Of a stretch of DNA of 64,000 bases, positions 18,452 to 26,238 are shown in pieces; within the stretch, counting starts at the first letter, position 1; each line of letters begins with the position of its first letter. The stretch is from Bremerella alba. GTDB lineage: Bacteria > Planctomycetota > Planctomycetia > Pirellulales > Pirellulaceae. The notes beneath the pieces are model-generated. The model worked only from the letters and a program-made list of their open reading frames with translations. It was not told the DNA's origin and made no database searches. The position numbers and the translations under genes were made by a program. Location: the NCBI RefSeq assembly GCF_013618625.1, contig NZ_JABRWO010000003.1, positions 310,001 through 374,000 of the forward strand. Reading direction: 5' to 3'.

Positions 18452-21400
18452 CGAGGTTGTCCGCTGGATTGAACCGCGGCAGGCATGGATGTCGTAGAAA
18501 TCCCCGAATTTCCAACCGCAGCGGACTGAGAGGCCGCAGGAACCGAGGCTTGACTGTCGCTGGAAGATCTCGCGCGAACGGCCGACTTCACAGGGGCACG
18601 ATACGATGCGAGTCGATAAAGGACGATCCCAAAGATTCCCAGCATGATACCCAGGGTGGACATTTCTCCTACCAGTACGGCGAAATCGGGATAGGTAACC
18701 GCGACACCAACCGCCAAAATTGCGGCCACTCCAAATACCAGGACGTGACGAGACTGTGGCAGATAGAAAAGCGTTAATAGTGCTGCCAAGGCGACCCCCG
18801 AAAACAAGAGCATCAGCGAGCTTGTCTTTGCCGCAGAAACCCGCACGTTCTCGACCGGTCCAATCGTACTGTATAGCGAACGATGCATACCTTCAGGGTA
18901 GACCGTCGAAATGTTGGTCTTCGCTAGTGTCTCTAACTGCTTTTGCGTCAAGCGAGCCGTTCGACGATTCCGCCCATCACTCCAGGACCAATCCATTTCA
19001 TCGGACATGCCCGAGGCGGATAGGACGAGCCAGTTTCCTGGCGAAACGATTTGCAGGTACGTATAGCCACCTTCACGCCCTGGTTGGCTGGTACCTAAGA
19101 CAGAGTTTTTGATGGTAGGAGAATTGATTGTAAGAGCCGACTTCATCCCGTCTCCGGTCGGAAACTTATACCAAATTTCTAACCGATCTCGTCCTGTCTT
19201 CCGGTGTTCCGGAATGTCCATTTGGATTTGATCTTCATCCAGGGAAAAGGGCTGCTCGACGCCGTTCCAGTACACTTCGGTTTCCCGCGCGCCCTCTGGA
19301 AGTTGAATGGTCAACTGCGGTGCCATGGTTCGTAGCGTGAAAACTGAACGATCGCGACGCTCGTCCGAAGTTAATGCGACTTGAAGCCAGTGGAAGTCAA
19401 CCACCACACGATCATCGATATTGGGTGCCAGGAACGGTGCAGAAAACTGTACTTGAGCATACTGGTCGCCAGGTAATTGAACCGTTTGCTCCTGCTGGCT
19501 CATAGTGAATGATCGCCAGTCTTCCGTTTGAGAGAGGACTTCTACTTCTTGGGTCGAGTCAAAGGTCAATTCCAGAGGTTTGAAGTCGACGTCAATGCCC
19601 TGTTCTGTCAGCCCGCCGGATTCGAGCGTCATCAAGTGGAGGAGATAATTGCCGCTACCAGGGGAGCTCTCTTCGAGCGGCGAATTGTACTTCAGCTTAA
19701 TTCGATAAGGTGGGGCAATATTCGAGAGGGAATACACCATCGTCTGGTTTTCCCCCAGACCAACACGTTGTCCGGCAACATCTTCGGTGTTGATTTCCGC
19801 GGTCGTTACTTCAAAGAAATAGATACTTTCAGGAAGTTTGAAAACAGCTTGTTCAGGCGAACTGTGGAAAGGTTCCAGGGTGAATTCATGGGTTATCGTC
19901 GCGTGATCTTTTCCTTCGGAAAGTTGAGCCGTGGCATTGGATCCAACGATCAAGCGAGGGACCACCGGGGTCAAACGAAGTCCTAGCAAGAGCGAGTCTT
20001 GGGAAGGTGCCGCGCGTAAGACGATCGTGCCCCGCTCGCCGGAAAGTTCCACTTCTTGGCTGCGGCTTCGGTCGAGTTGAAAGCCTTCACTCTTTTCGGA
20101 CTGAAAACGAATCTCGATGTCGTTATCGGGAATGGCGGTAACCGTTGCTGTACCTAGCGGTTCAGCTCGCGGGATTGGCCACGGCAGGCTGACCTCGGTA
20201 GGGTCTTCGTCCTGATGATCTCGCTGGGCCTTGATGTCGACTTTAATTGTGCGATAAGGAGCGACCGTCATGGCTTCGCCCCCTGTCTCGTCGGCCAGAG
20301 GGATAATGAGTTGATCTGCATCCACTTGCCATTGGGCTGCACCGTATGTATTAACGGAGTCGATGTTCCAACCATTAAGGTCGATGATCAGGTCATCGTT
20401 GTAGGTCCGCGGCAAGCGATAAGAAAGCTTTCCCACCAGTTGAGAGTTGAGCTTGCCTACGTGTAGTTCGTAGTCTGTTTTGACTCGAGCGGTCGATTGG
20501 ATAGGCAATGTGTGCAGGACCAACGCAGCAGGCTGTTGATCGTAGGAAAACGTTGCACGATAGTTCATGCCATCGCTTCCGCGCGACGATTGCTCGCGCA
20601 GAACACGTGGGGTATCCCAGGTCACGTGAACATTTCCGGCTGCGGTCAGGCTCAAACGACCATCTTGAATATCACATCCTAAGACGTTGAATTGTCCCAC
20701 CGTAAAACGACGCTTGCCTCTTTCACCTGGGACCGGGTCGGTTTGTTTGGTGTTAATGACTACAGAAATGGGGTCCTTGGTCGCTTCGCTCAGTTCTACC
20801 AGCAAGCGATTGCCAAAAGCTTGGCCTTGCCGCTCAAGCGGAAGGATCTCGTACAATGCCGAAGGAGTGGCCGGTGGAATAAATTCCGCATCATCATCAA
20901 TTTCAACAATGAACGAATCAAAAGCAATGGTTGTGCTCTCGACCTGCAGTTTGGCCATCGTCATGACGGTGTCGTCTAAATCAACCGAAACGGCCAGCTC
21001 CCCTTTCACTTTGAGGTTGACCGGCTGTTCCTCCATGGTCTGATCATCGAAACGCCAACTCAATCCGAGACTTCCACCAGCGTATTCCAGGTGTTGAACA
21101 CTGTGGTTGGAAGACGGCAAATCAGCTGGTTCTTTTTCTACCATGCTGCCTTTGTGAGAGATGTTTGCACCAGGCTTAGGCACATTCAGCTTGACCAAGC
21201 ATTTGGTATCGACTGGTAAGTTGGTTTCTAGCGAAGTTTCGTCTCCCCGAGTGGAAAGCGCAAGAAGTGCTGTCACACGAAACGTAATCGGTTCACTCAG
21301 CTTCGGAGAAAGGAGAATGTTCTCTGATTCAGGGACTTCGCACCACAATGCATATCCATCACTAGACGTACCGCTTTTAGGGCGATCCGGTCGAACGGGC

Positions 21401-21879
21401 ATTTCAGGTGATACTTCCACGCTCGATCGAATAATAGCGTTTTGCAAACCAATCGGAATTCGAATCCATCCGGTAGCGTAAGGGATGACTTCGTAGGTCA
21501 CATCGATGACCGCATTTGGGCCCTGGATGTGGATGTCAGCTACGACTCCCTCAAGGGAGTACTTCGGGAGGTCTTTGGGGTTTCGATTCAGGTAGACATC
21601 TTTGTACCAAGCACGGAACGATTCGGCTGGAAAGTCGAGGACGAGCTCGAGCGGCCCCCCTTCGGCGATCGCACCATCCTTGATTGGTAGATAAATGTTT
21701 TCCGGTTCGCGCTCTTCAATTTTTGTTCCTGAACTGCCTGCTTGGGCATAAAGGAGAGAGCCGAAGCCACTCGAAGTCGCCAAGAGACATGCGAAAAGCG
21801 CGAGACCGATCCCACGCGACCAGCAGCAAAAGCTGAGCCCCGGCAGTGCGGAACCAAGTTCACGGCACGCGGTGTTCAT
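18448..21879 (-). CDS. large secreted/membrane protein, partner and probable paralogue of the giant downstream gene
   Basis: I cannot assign a function. From the ATG at 21879 the N-terminus gives a signal sequence (CWSRGIGLALFACLLATSS ending LLYAQAG). A GTG at 22032 would add 51 residues without signal character, so I prefer the shorter form. A beta-rich ectodomain of about 1000 residues follows, opening with NIYLPIKD and later LDFPAESFRAWY. Near its end is QLPEGARETEVYWNG, then LEIWYKFP. Three membrane helices lie at about 1018-1093, with a Ser/Ala/Gln-rich tail. The same order of elements occurs twice in the coupled downstream protein, pointing to three copies of one unit in this operon. 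Confidence 0.82.
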   Translation of the reverse strand: MNTACRELGSALPGLSFCCWSRGIGLALFACLLATSSGFGSLLYAQAGSSGTKIEEREPENIYLPIKDGAIAEGGPLELVLDFPAESFRAWYKDVYLNRNPKDLPKYSLEGVVADIHIQGPNAVIDVTYEVIPYATGWIRIPIGLQNAIIRSSVEVSPEMPVRPDRPKSGTSSDGYALWCEVPESENILLSPKLSEPITFRVTALLALSTRGDETSLETNLPVDTKCLVKLNVPKPGANISHKGSMVEKEPADLPSSNHSVQHLEYAGGSLGLSWRFDDQTMEEQPVNLKVKGELAVSVDLDDTVMTMAKLQVESTTIAFDSFIVEIDDDAEFIPPATPSALYEILPLERQGQAFGNRLLVELSEATKDPISVVINTKQTDPVPGERGKRRFTVGQFNVLGCDIQDGRLSLTAAGNVHVTWDTPRVLREQSSRGSDGMNYRATFSYDQQPAALVLHTLPIQSTARVKTDYELHVGKLNSQLVGKLSYRLPRTYNDDLIIDLNGWNIDSVNTYGAAQWQVDADQLIIPLADETGGEAMTVAPYRTIKVDIKAQRDHQDEDPTEVSLPWPIPRAEPLGTATVTAIPDNDIEIRFQSEKSEGFQLDRSRSQEVELSGERGTIVLRAAPSQDSLLLGLRLTPVVPRLIVGSNATAQLSEGKDHATITHEFTLEPFHSSPEQAVFKLPESIYFFEVTTAEINTEDVAGQRVGLGENQTMVYSLSNIAPPYRIKLKYNSPLEESSPGSGNYLLHLMTLESGGLTEQGIDVDFKPLELTFDSTQEVEVLSQTEDWRSFTMSQQEQTVQLPGDQYAQVQFSAPFLAPNIDDRVVVDFHWLQVALTSDERRDRSVFTLRTMAPQLTIQLPEGARETEVYWNGVEQPFSLDEDQIQMDIPEHRKTGRDRLEIWYKFPTGDGMKSALTINSPTIKNSVLGTSQPGREGGYTYLQIVSPGNWLVLSASGMSDEMDWSWSDGRNRRTARLTQKQLETLAKTNISTVYPEGMHRSLYSTIGPVENVRVSAAKTSSLMLLFSGVALAALLTLFYLPQSRHVLVFGVAAILAVGVAVTYPDFAVLVGEMSTLGIMLGIFGIVLYRLASYRAPVKSAVRARSSSDSQASVPAASQSAAVGNSGISTTSMPAAVQSSGQPR

Positions 21880-22192
21880 AGCGTCGGGAGAAATCTGTGG
21901 TATGAGGAGTCGGATAAGGTGCCCCAACGTTTGATTGGGGGATCGCCAAGCACGAGCAAGTTGACCCGGAGAACGTGTCCCGAACTTGCCAGGGGAGATC
22001 GATCCTAATAACCGCTGATTCACGATTTCCACTGCTTGGCGTTGTTATCTAAGTCTATTTAGCCATGACTGTACTTACTGAAAGGTTAACGCCAATGGCC
22101 TGGGAAAACTGCGAAAAAAATTCCAGTCGCACCAATTATACCACCCGCAACTATCAAGAGAGCCGCCCGATGGGTGGCAGACGCTCGAAACT

Positions 22193-22972
22193 CTACAAAG
22201 TTGAAACTTGGGCTTGAAGCTCTGCCTGTAACTGGGGGGTAGCCGTCGCCACGATTTTGGGCTGGTCGATGTTGAATGGTTGATGCGCAAATCCTTGCAC
22301 AACGCCTCCGGCTTCCTCAACCAAGATCACGCCAGCCGCCACATCCCAAGGCTTATTGAACCCAGCCCAGTAGGCATCCAATTGTCCGGCTGCCACATAG
22401 GCCAAGTTCAATGCAGCGGATCCAAATCTTCGAATTCCCTGCGACTTTACAAGGACATTCATGAAGTCTTGGATGACCGGCGAGTCCTTCTCAACCGTCG
22501 TGGGAAAGCTGAATGCAATCAGGGATTCTTCCAGAGATTGGGCAGTGCTTACCTCGAGTTTCTCGTCATTCAGATAGGCCCCCTGGCCCTTCTCTGCTTT
22601 GAAACAACGATCGAAAACCGGATCGTAAATCACGCCTGCGATTACCTTTCCGGCGTTAGTAAGGCCAATGGAAACCGCATAGTTAGGTAACCCATGGACA
22701 TAGTTCATCGTGCCATCCAGCGGATCGACAATCCAGCAATAGGGACTACCGGTCTCTCGCGACAATCCGGATGGCCCTTCTTCTCCCAAAAACTCGAAAT
22801 CAGGAAAGTCGGCAGTAAGAATCTCTTCAATGACCTTCTGGGCCGCATCGTCGGCGTCGGTAACGAGGTCGAACCGCCCTTTTTCTCGAACGGAGAACTT
22901 GCCTCGCCATTGGTTCAGCACATCGCCCGCTGCTCGTGCGGCCTTTTCGCAACTTGTTAAATAGGAAGACAT
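22193..22972 (-). CDS. inositol monophosphatase family protein (SuhB-like)
   Basis: The 259-residue product has the metal-dependent phosphatase signatures: DLVTDADDAAQ, LGEEGPSG (first metal-binding acid), WIVDPLDGTMNYVHGLP (core D-P-x-D-G-T motif) and KPWDVAAGVILVEEAGG at residues 205-221, which is the C-terminal family signature. It removes phosphate from inositol-1-phosphate or a related sugar phosphate in the cytoplasm. SuhB relatives also act in ribosome maturation and antitermination, which cannot be judged here. The gene stands alone between the giant-gene operon and a divergent structured leader region. Confidence 0.9.
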   Translation of the reverse strand: MSSYLTSCEKAARAAGDVLNQWRGKFSVREKGRFDLVTDADDAAQKVIEEILTADFPDFEFLGEEGPSGLSRETGSPYCWIVDPLDGTMNYVHGLPNYAVSIGLTNAGKVIAGVIYDPVFDRCFKAEKGQGAYLNDEKLEVSTAQSLEESLIAFSFPTTVEKDSPVIQDFMNVLVKSQGIRRFGSAALNLAYVAAGQLDAYWAGFNKPWDVAAGVILVEEAGGVVQGFAHQPFNIDQPKIVATATPQLQAELQAQVSTL

Positions 22973-23167
22973 TACGTTCCTCTGTTAGTGCTGTGCGAAT
23001 GGTCGGGAAATCCAAGATGAGAACTGCGTTTTAACACTTATTTTGAAATTTGGGTACTTGGCCAGATCCTCGTCTTGCGGGTGGAAATACGAAACCGGGC
23101 GTCGTTTGCGGGTTTCGTAAGAATCTTTGCAAATTATTGTGGACACCTATCCGATTTTTGGTATCAT

Positions 23168-23303
23168 CAACTACATCATTCCCGGGACAGCGGTTAAATA
23201 CCGCCCATACCCGCTTTGTGAAGGGAGATTTCACGAAGCTAAAATTCGGCCTCTTCTCTGTTCCGGCCCCGTCGACTTACTTTTGTGAGCGACGGGGTTT
23301 TTT
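23168..23303 (+). ncRNA. candidate structured leader RNA or small RNA
   Basis: This intergenic region upstream of a hypothetical gene shows consecutive foldable elements. A two-part stem has CGGG/CCCG enclosing GCGG/CCGC (23183-23213). A hairpin has GTGAA/TTCAC (23218-23234). A C/T-rich linker follows and the region ends in a strong terminator (23267-23303). A weak promoter-like pair, TTGTGG at 23137 and TATCAT at 23162 with a 19-base spacer, lies just upstream. The next start codon is 54 bases after the terminator, as expected for an attenuator or riboswitch-like leader. A free-standing small RNA is equally possible. I do not recognise it as 6S, SRP, RNase P or tmRNA. The boundaries are approximate. 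Confidence 0.45.
23267..23303 (+). terminator. strong Rho-independent terminator ahead of a hypothetical gene
   Basis: An eight-base perfect stem (CCCCGTCG / CGACGGGG) with a 15-base loop is followed directly by six T residues. No protein-coding gene that fits lies immediately upstream on this strand, so the transcript it ends is the candidate leader or small RNA. Confidence 0.85.
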
Positions 23304-23356
23304 ATTTCTTGCTGGTGGGCTTCCGACGGCTGGCCGCATCGAACAAAATCGAGCTC

Positions 23357-24055
23357 ATGACTAACTCGATTTGGATCTCCGACTACGAAATCATTCACCG
23401 CTGCAAGACGGAAACGTTCCAGCTTTCCGTGGCAGCTTATCCTAACAAGATGAATGGCAAATTCATCTCGCAGCCAAAAAACTGGCAGGTAGCCGAGTGG
23501 AACCTGGAAGGCATCGGCAAGCGTGAAGAGTTTTACGTTCGCGGGAATGACCTTGTCGAGCGTTATACGTCCGACGAAAACAAGCTTTCGACGGAGGTCT
23601 ATTCCCGGATTCTCCCTGAGTTAGATGGCGTCGAACTGATTCTCTCTCGACAGACATCCACGCTCGACTCAGATGCTCAGATGGCACTCAAGTTCCGCTT
23701 TGATGATGCGAACTCCGTTATCACGATGAACGAGGCCGGCCAATGGAATGCGCCTGGGTTGGGGCATGAGAATCAAGCTAATCTAAGCGATCCCCAGATT
23801 GTGGCCATTGGGTGTCTCGATGCGGTGCAATATGCCGTCTTTACTTATCCAGGCGACTGCGCGTCGATTCAGGCCGAGCGTCGCAATGAGGAAACCGTCG
23901 AAGTGACGATTCCCCTTTTCTCGCTCCATTTGGAAAAGGGAGTCATTCGAAGGTCACGGATTCAGTTTGTTCGTGCCGAAGGCAAAGACGCCATGGATCA
24001 ATTGGCCGCTAAGTACCGTGCGTTCTGCAATTCTGAAATCCCGCTAACGACCTAG
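23357..24055 (+). CDS. hypothetical protein (232 aa)
   Basis: I do not recognise the family. The ATG at 23357 gives MTNSIWISDYEIIHRC. An in-frame upstream start at 23285 lies inside the preceding terminator hairpin and is unlikely. The product is soluble, with no signal or membrane segment, and mostly beta-strand in pattern, including FQLSVAAYPNKMNGKF and VEVTIPLFSLHLEKG, with a helix near the C-terminus (DAMDQLAAKYRAF). It is followed after four bases by a small membrane-protein gene, so the two form an operon. The structured region upstream suggests RNA-level control. Confidence 0.65.
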   Translation: MTNSIWISDYEIIHRCKTETFQLSVAAYPNKMNGKFISQPKNWQVAEWNLEGIGKREEFYVRGNDLVERYTSDENKLSTEVYSRILPELDGVELILSRQTSTLDSDAQMALKFRFDDANSVITMNEAGQWNAPGLGHENQANLSDPQIVAIGCLDAVQYAVFTYPGDCASIQAERRNEETVEVTIPLFSLHLEKGVIRRSRIQFVRAEGKDAMDQLAAKYRAFCNSEIPLTT

Positions 24056-24059
24056 TGCT

Positions 24060-24620
24060 GTGAGCGAGGTCCCCGAAAACCCGTTCGCTTCGCCTGCCGG
24101 CGTATCGTCAAAAGAGTATCGTGAGTTTCACGTCTGGGATCGAGAAGTCGCTTCGCGGGAACAGTATCAAGCCGTTTTCGCTGGTGGTCTCGTCCTCTTA
24201 TTCGCAGGCATGTGGATCAATCTCATCATCCAGGCCGGCTTTTTCATGCCGGGCATCTTAATCGGTCATGGCGTGTTGGCCTTCATGACATTCAGCTGTA
24301 TCGCGACAGTCATCAACCACGCGTTCCGTGCCAAACGGGCATGGGAGCGATTTCCACTGCAACTCAACGATGAAGGAATCCGTGCGAAGTTTGAAGACGG
24401 GAGCAAATGGACGGGCCTTTATTTCACTTGGAATGAAATCACGAAAGTCACCTTTGCGCCACGGAATCGAATGGTGGTTTCTGCTGTTAACGGCAAAGAG
24501 TTTGTCGCAGACTTAAGCTTGATGGGATCGCGAAAATGGGGGCCATTGAGGGAAACCTTGCGGTTTTATTCGGACTCGATGGCGGCCGAGTTAGGCTCGC
24601 CATCTAAGAATGAGTCTTAA
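24060..24620 (+). CDS. small membrane protein with N-terminal NPFASP box (186 aa)
   Basis: The function is unknown. The GTG start lies four bases after the preceding stop. The N-terminus carries ENPFASPAG, a short motif seen in two other proteins of this window. Two membrane helices follow at about 38-60 (AVFAGGLVLLFAGMWINLII) and 65-90. The C-terminal half is a small beta domain (FPLQLNDEGIRAKFEDGS, YFTWNEITKVTFAP) that resembles PH-like cytoplasmic domains of small bacterial membrane proteins. That resemblance is inference from pattern only. Confidence 0.68.
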   Translation: MSEVPENPFASPAGVSSKEYREFHVWDREVASREQYQAVFAGGLVLLFAGMWINLIIQAGFFMPGILIGHGVLAFMTFSCIATVINHAFRAKRAWERFPLQLNDEGIRAKFEDGSKWTGLYFTWNEITKVTFAPRNRMVVSAVNGKEFVADLSLMGSRKWGPLRETLRFYSDSMAAELGSPSKNES

Positions 24621-24642
24621 TACGTTATCCTCGCAACGCAAT

Positions 24643-24674
24643 AAAAACGCCCCTGGGCTCACGTGAACCCAAGG
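24643..24674 (-). terminator. Rho-independent terminator of the ECF sigma factor gene
   Basis: On the minus strand, CTTGGGTTCAC pairs with GTGAGCCCAGG around a central CACGTG, followed by GGCG and five T residues. It lies 50 bases after the sigma-factor stop. Confidence 0.8.
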
Positions 24675-24723
24675 ACGCGGTCAACTCAATCTTGTTGGGT
24701 GATCAAAGCTTGGTGTTGGTCGC

Positions 24724-25305
24724 CTAAACGGCGACCGCTTCCAACTCTTCCATCTCCTTGGCCAGTCGCTTACGAGCGACGTGCAGACGACGCTTGATCG
24801 TTCCGATCGGAGCTTCGAATTCATCGCTCATTTCACGCAACGACTGTCCTTCGACGTAAAAGGCCTGAAGCGTATCCCGGTCCATTGCGCGAAGGCGGCT
24901 GATGCCGACGGCCAGGTTATCCCGCCGTTCGACTTCCAAAATGGCATGCAGCGGGGTCTGGTATTCAACGCAGACTGCAGCCAACGCTTCTGGTTCGGTG
25001 GCGAAATCGTGCGGCCGACGAACGGCCCGGTTAATGGCCATCCGGGCCGCGATCGAACGCAACCAGCCTGGGAATGCAGCCGGTTCACGCAACTGGTCGA
25101 GCTTCTGCATCGCCTGGATGAATACGTCCTGAGCCAACTCCTGGGCTTCCCAGTAGTGACGCAAACGCTTCAAAGCGATCGCGAAGACGACCGGCTGGAA
25201 GATCTCGACCAATTGACCGAAAGCATCTCGATCACCCTTCTGAGCTTCAAGGACCAAATCGACGATCCGATCCCGTTCATCGTTGTACAAGTTTCCGTTC
25301 ATCAT
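24724..25305 (-). CDS. RNA polymerase ECF-type sigma factor
   Basis: The 193-residue product has sigma region 2 at about 22-95 (FGQLVEIFQPVVFAIALKR, AQELAQDVFIQAMQKL, FPGWLRSIAARMAINRAVR). Region 4 lies at about 135-183 (LRAMDRDTLQAFYVEGQSL, EMSDEFEAPIGTIKRRLHVA), which contains the helix-turn-helix that reads the -35 element. It lacks regions 1 and 3, as expected for group 4 sigma factors. No anti-sigma gene with a recognisable zinc or membrane domain is adjacent, so its control is not evident. A start at 25305 or 25302 is equally possible (ATGATG). A terminator follows. Confidence 0.92.
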   Translation of the reverse strand: MMNGNLYNDERDRIVDLVLEAQKGDRDAFGQLVEIFQPVVFAIALKRLRHYWEAQELAQDVFIQAMQKLDQLREPAAFPGWLRSIAARMAINRAVRRPHDFATEPEALAAVCVEYQTPLHAILEVERRDNLAVGISRLRAMDRDTLQAFYVEGQSLREMSDEFEAPIGTIKRRLHVARKRLAKEMEELEAVAV

Positions 25306-25534
25306 AGTTTCCAGACGTATATATTCAGGGCAGTTCTGGCGAAATCAGTGCATGCGGCGGCAAACGACGGCTATGCACACGGCACAAAGGAACCCAGCGG
25401 CGAGATGGCCTGAAAACGGATGGCATAAAGCGCATCACAGCAGGACAACTCGAGCTCTCGGGGCCTAGCGTCTCAGAAGCTTCGCGAATTTTGCGGGACC
25501 AACCCTTGCAACGTTGCTCGGGTTTTTCGGTCCT

Positions 25535-25840
25535 TTAGCTTCTGGGTATCAGGCCCAGCGATTGCTCCATTTGCAATCGCATCGAGAGCGACATTGACGG
25601 GCTACTGCCTAGTAGTAGGCTGCCGCCAAGACATCGCAGAGCATCACACGGCACATCACATTCGGACGGTTTGGGGGGGCTCTGTTTGCCCCACGTATTC
25701 GGTCCGTACTGTTGCCATGTATGGCCATAGAGGCGCAGACAGGTGGCGGATGCAGTGCGAATAACATCAACGGCGACCACGAAAACGCGGGCGACGACGG
25801 CGGCAAAATTGGCGCTAATGTTGATGATGTTGATACGCAT
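25535..25840 (-). CDS. possible small hypothetical protein (101 aa)
   Basis: The ATG at 25840 has a perfect AGGAGG eight bases upstream, the main reason to accept it. The N-terminus (MRINIINISANFAAVVARVF) is hydrophobic and could be a signal or membrane segment. The remainder contains four cysteines and no motif I know. An overlapping frame (25609-25848) starts directly against the same AGGAGG with no spacing and looks less likely. The gene lies 229 bases upstream of the sigma-factor gene on the same strand. A relationship to that sigma factor is possible but not shown. Confidence 0.4.
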   Translation of the reverse strand: MRINIINISANFAAVVARVFVVAVDVIRTASATCLRLYGHTWQQYGPNTWGKQSPPKPSECDVPCDALRCLGGSLLLGSSPSMSLSMRLQMEQSLGLIPRS

Positions 25841-26182
25841 TGTTTCATCCTCCTACGCGTCTACGCGCAGTGAGAGAACTATGAAGTGGAAGTTTGGAAT
25901 CCCGGCACCTTCCAGGTGCAAGGATCTTGAATCTTAAATCGCCGAATCAAGCTCGGCAACAACAAAGATTCTCCCAGCGTGCGACAAAAATGCCGTCAGC
26001 AGAGATACCGGGTAGATGCCTGCCGGCTGAAAAAGGTTCGCTGCACCGTCGAAAAAATGTCCAGAACCAGTCTGGATCAAACGAGAAAAGTTCTTGGGTA
26101 TCGCCGTAAGTCTTTTCAGTGGAAGTGTTTGCGTGTGGTTTGGGCTTGTCGGAAAGTTTTTCTGTTTTGCTATTACCAATAG
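25841..26182. other. intergenic region without recognisable genes
   Basis: This 342-base stretch holds no convincing gene. A short hairpin (GCACCT TCC AGGTGC, near 25907-25921) and a direct repeat of CTACGCG near 25853 are visible. An open frame on the minus strand crosses the downstream terminator and has no protein-like character. Confidence 0.45.
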
Positions 26183-26213
26183 AAAAAGCCCACGACGGAA
26201 TTGCCGTGGGCTT
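26183..26213 (-). terminator. Rho-independent terminator of the uronate isomerase-like gene
   Basis: AGCCCACG and CGTGGGCT form the stem, with a second G-C-rich inner part. On the minus strand it ends in a run of five T residues. It lies 26 bases after the stop codon. Confidence 0.82.
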
Positions 26214-26238
26214 TGGTTGAAATTTTTTTCTGTGAGGC

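Noticed and set aside
23050-23364. 104-codon plus-strand frame between suhB-like and the hypothetical gene
   Set aside because: It reads straight through the strong terminator hairpin at 23267-23303 and has no protein-like character. The structured-RNA interpretation fits better.
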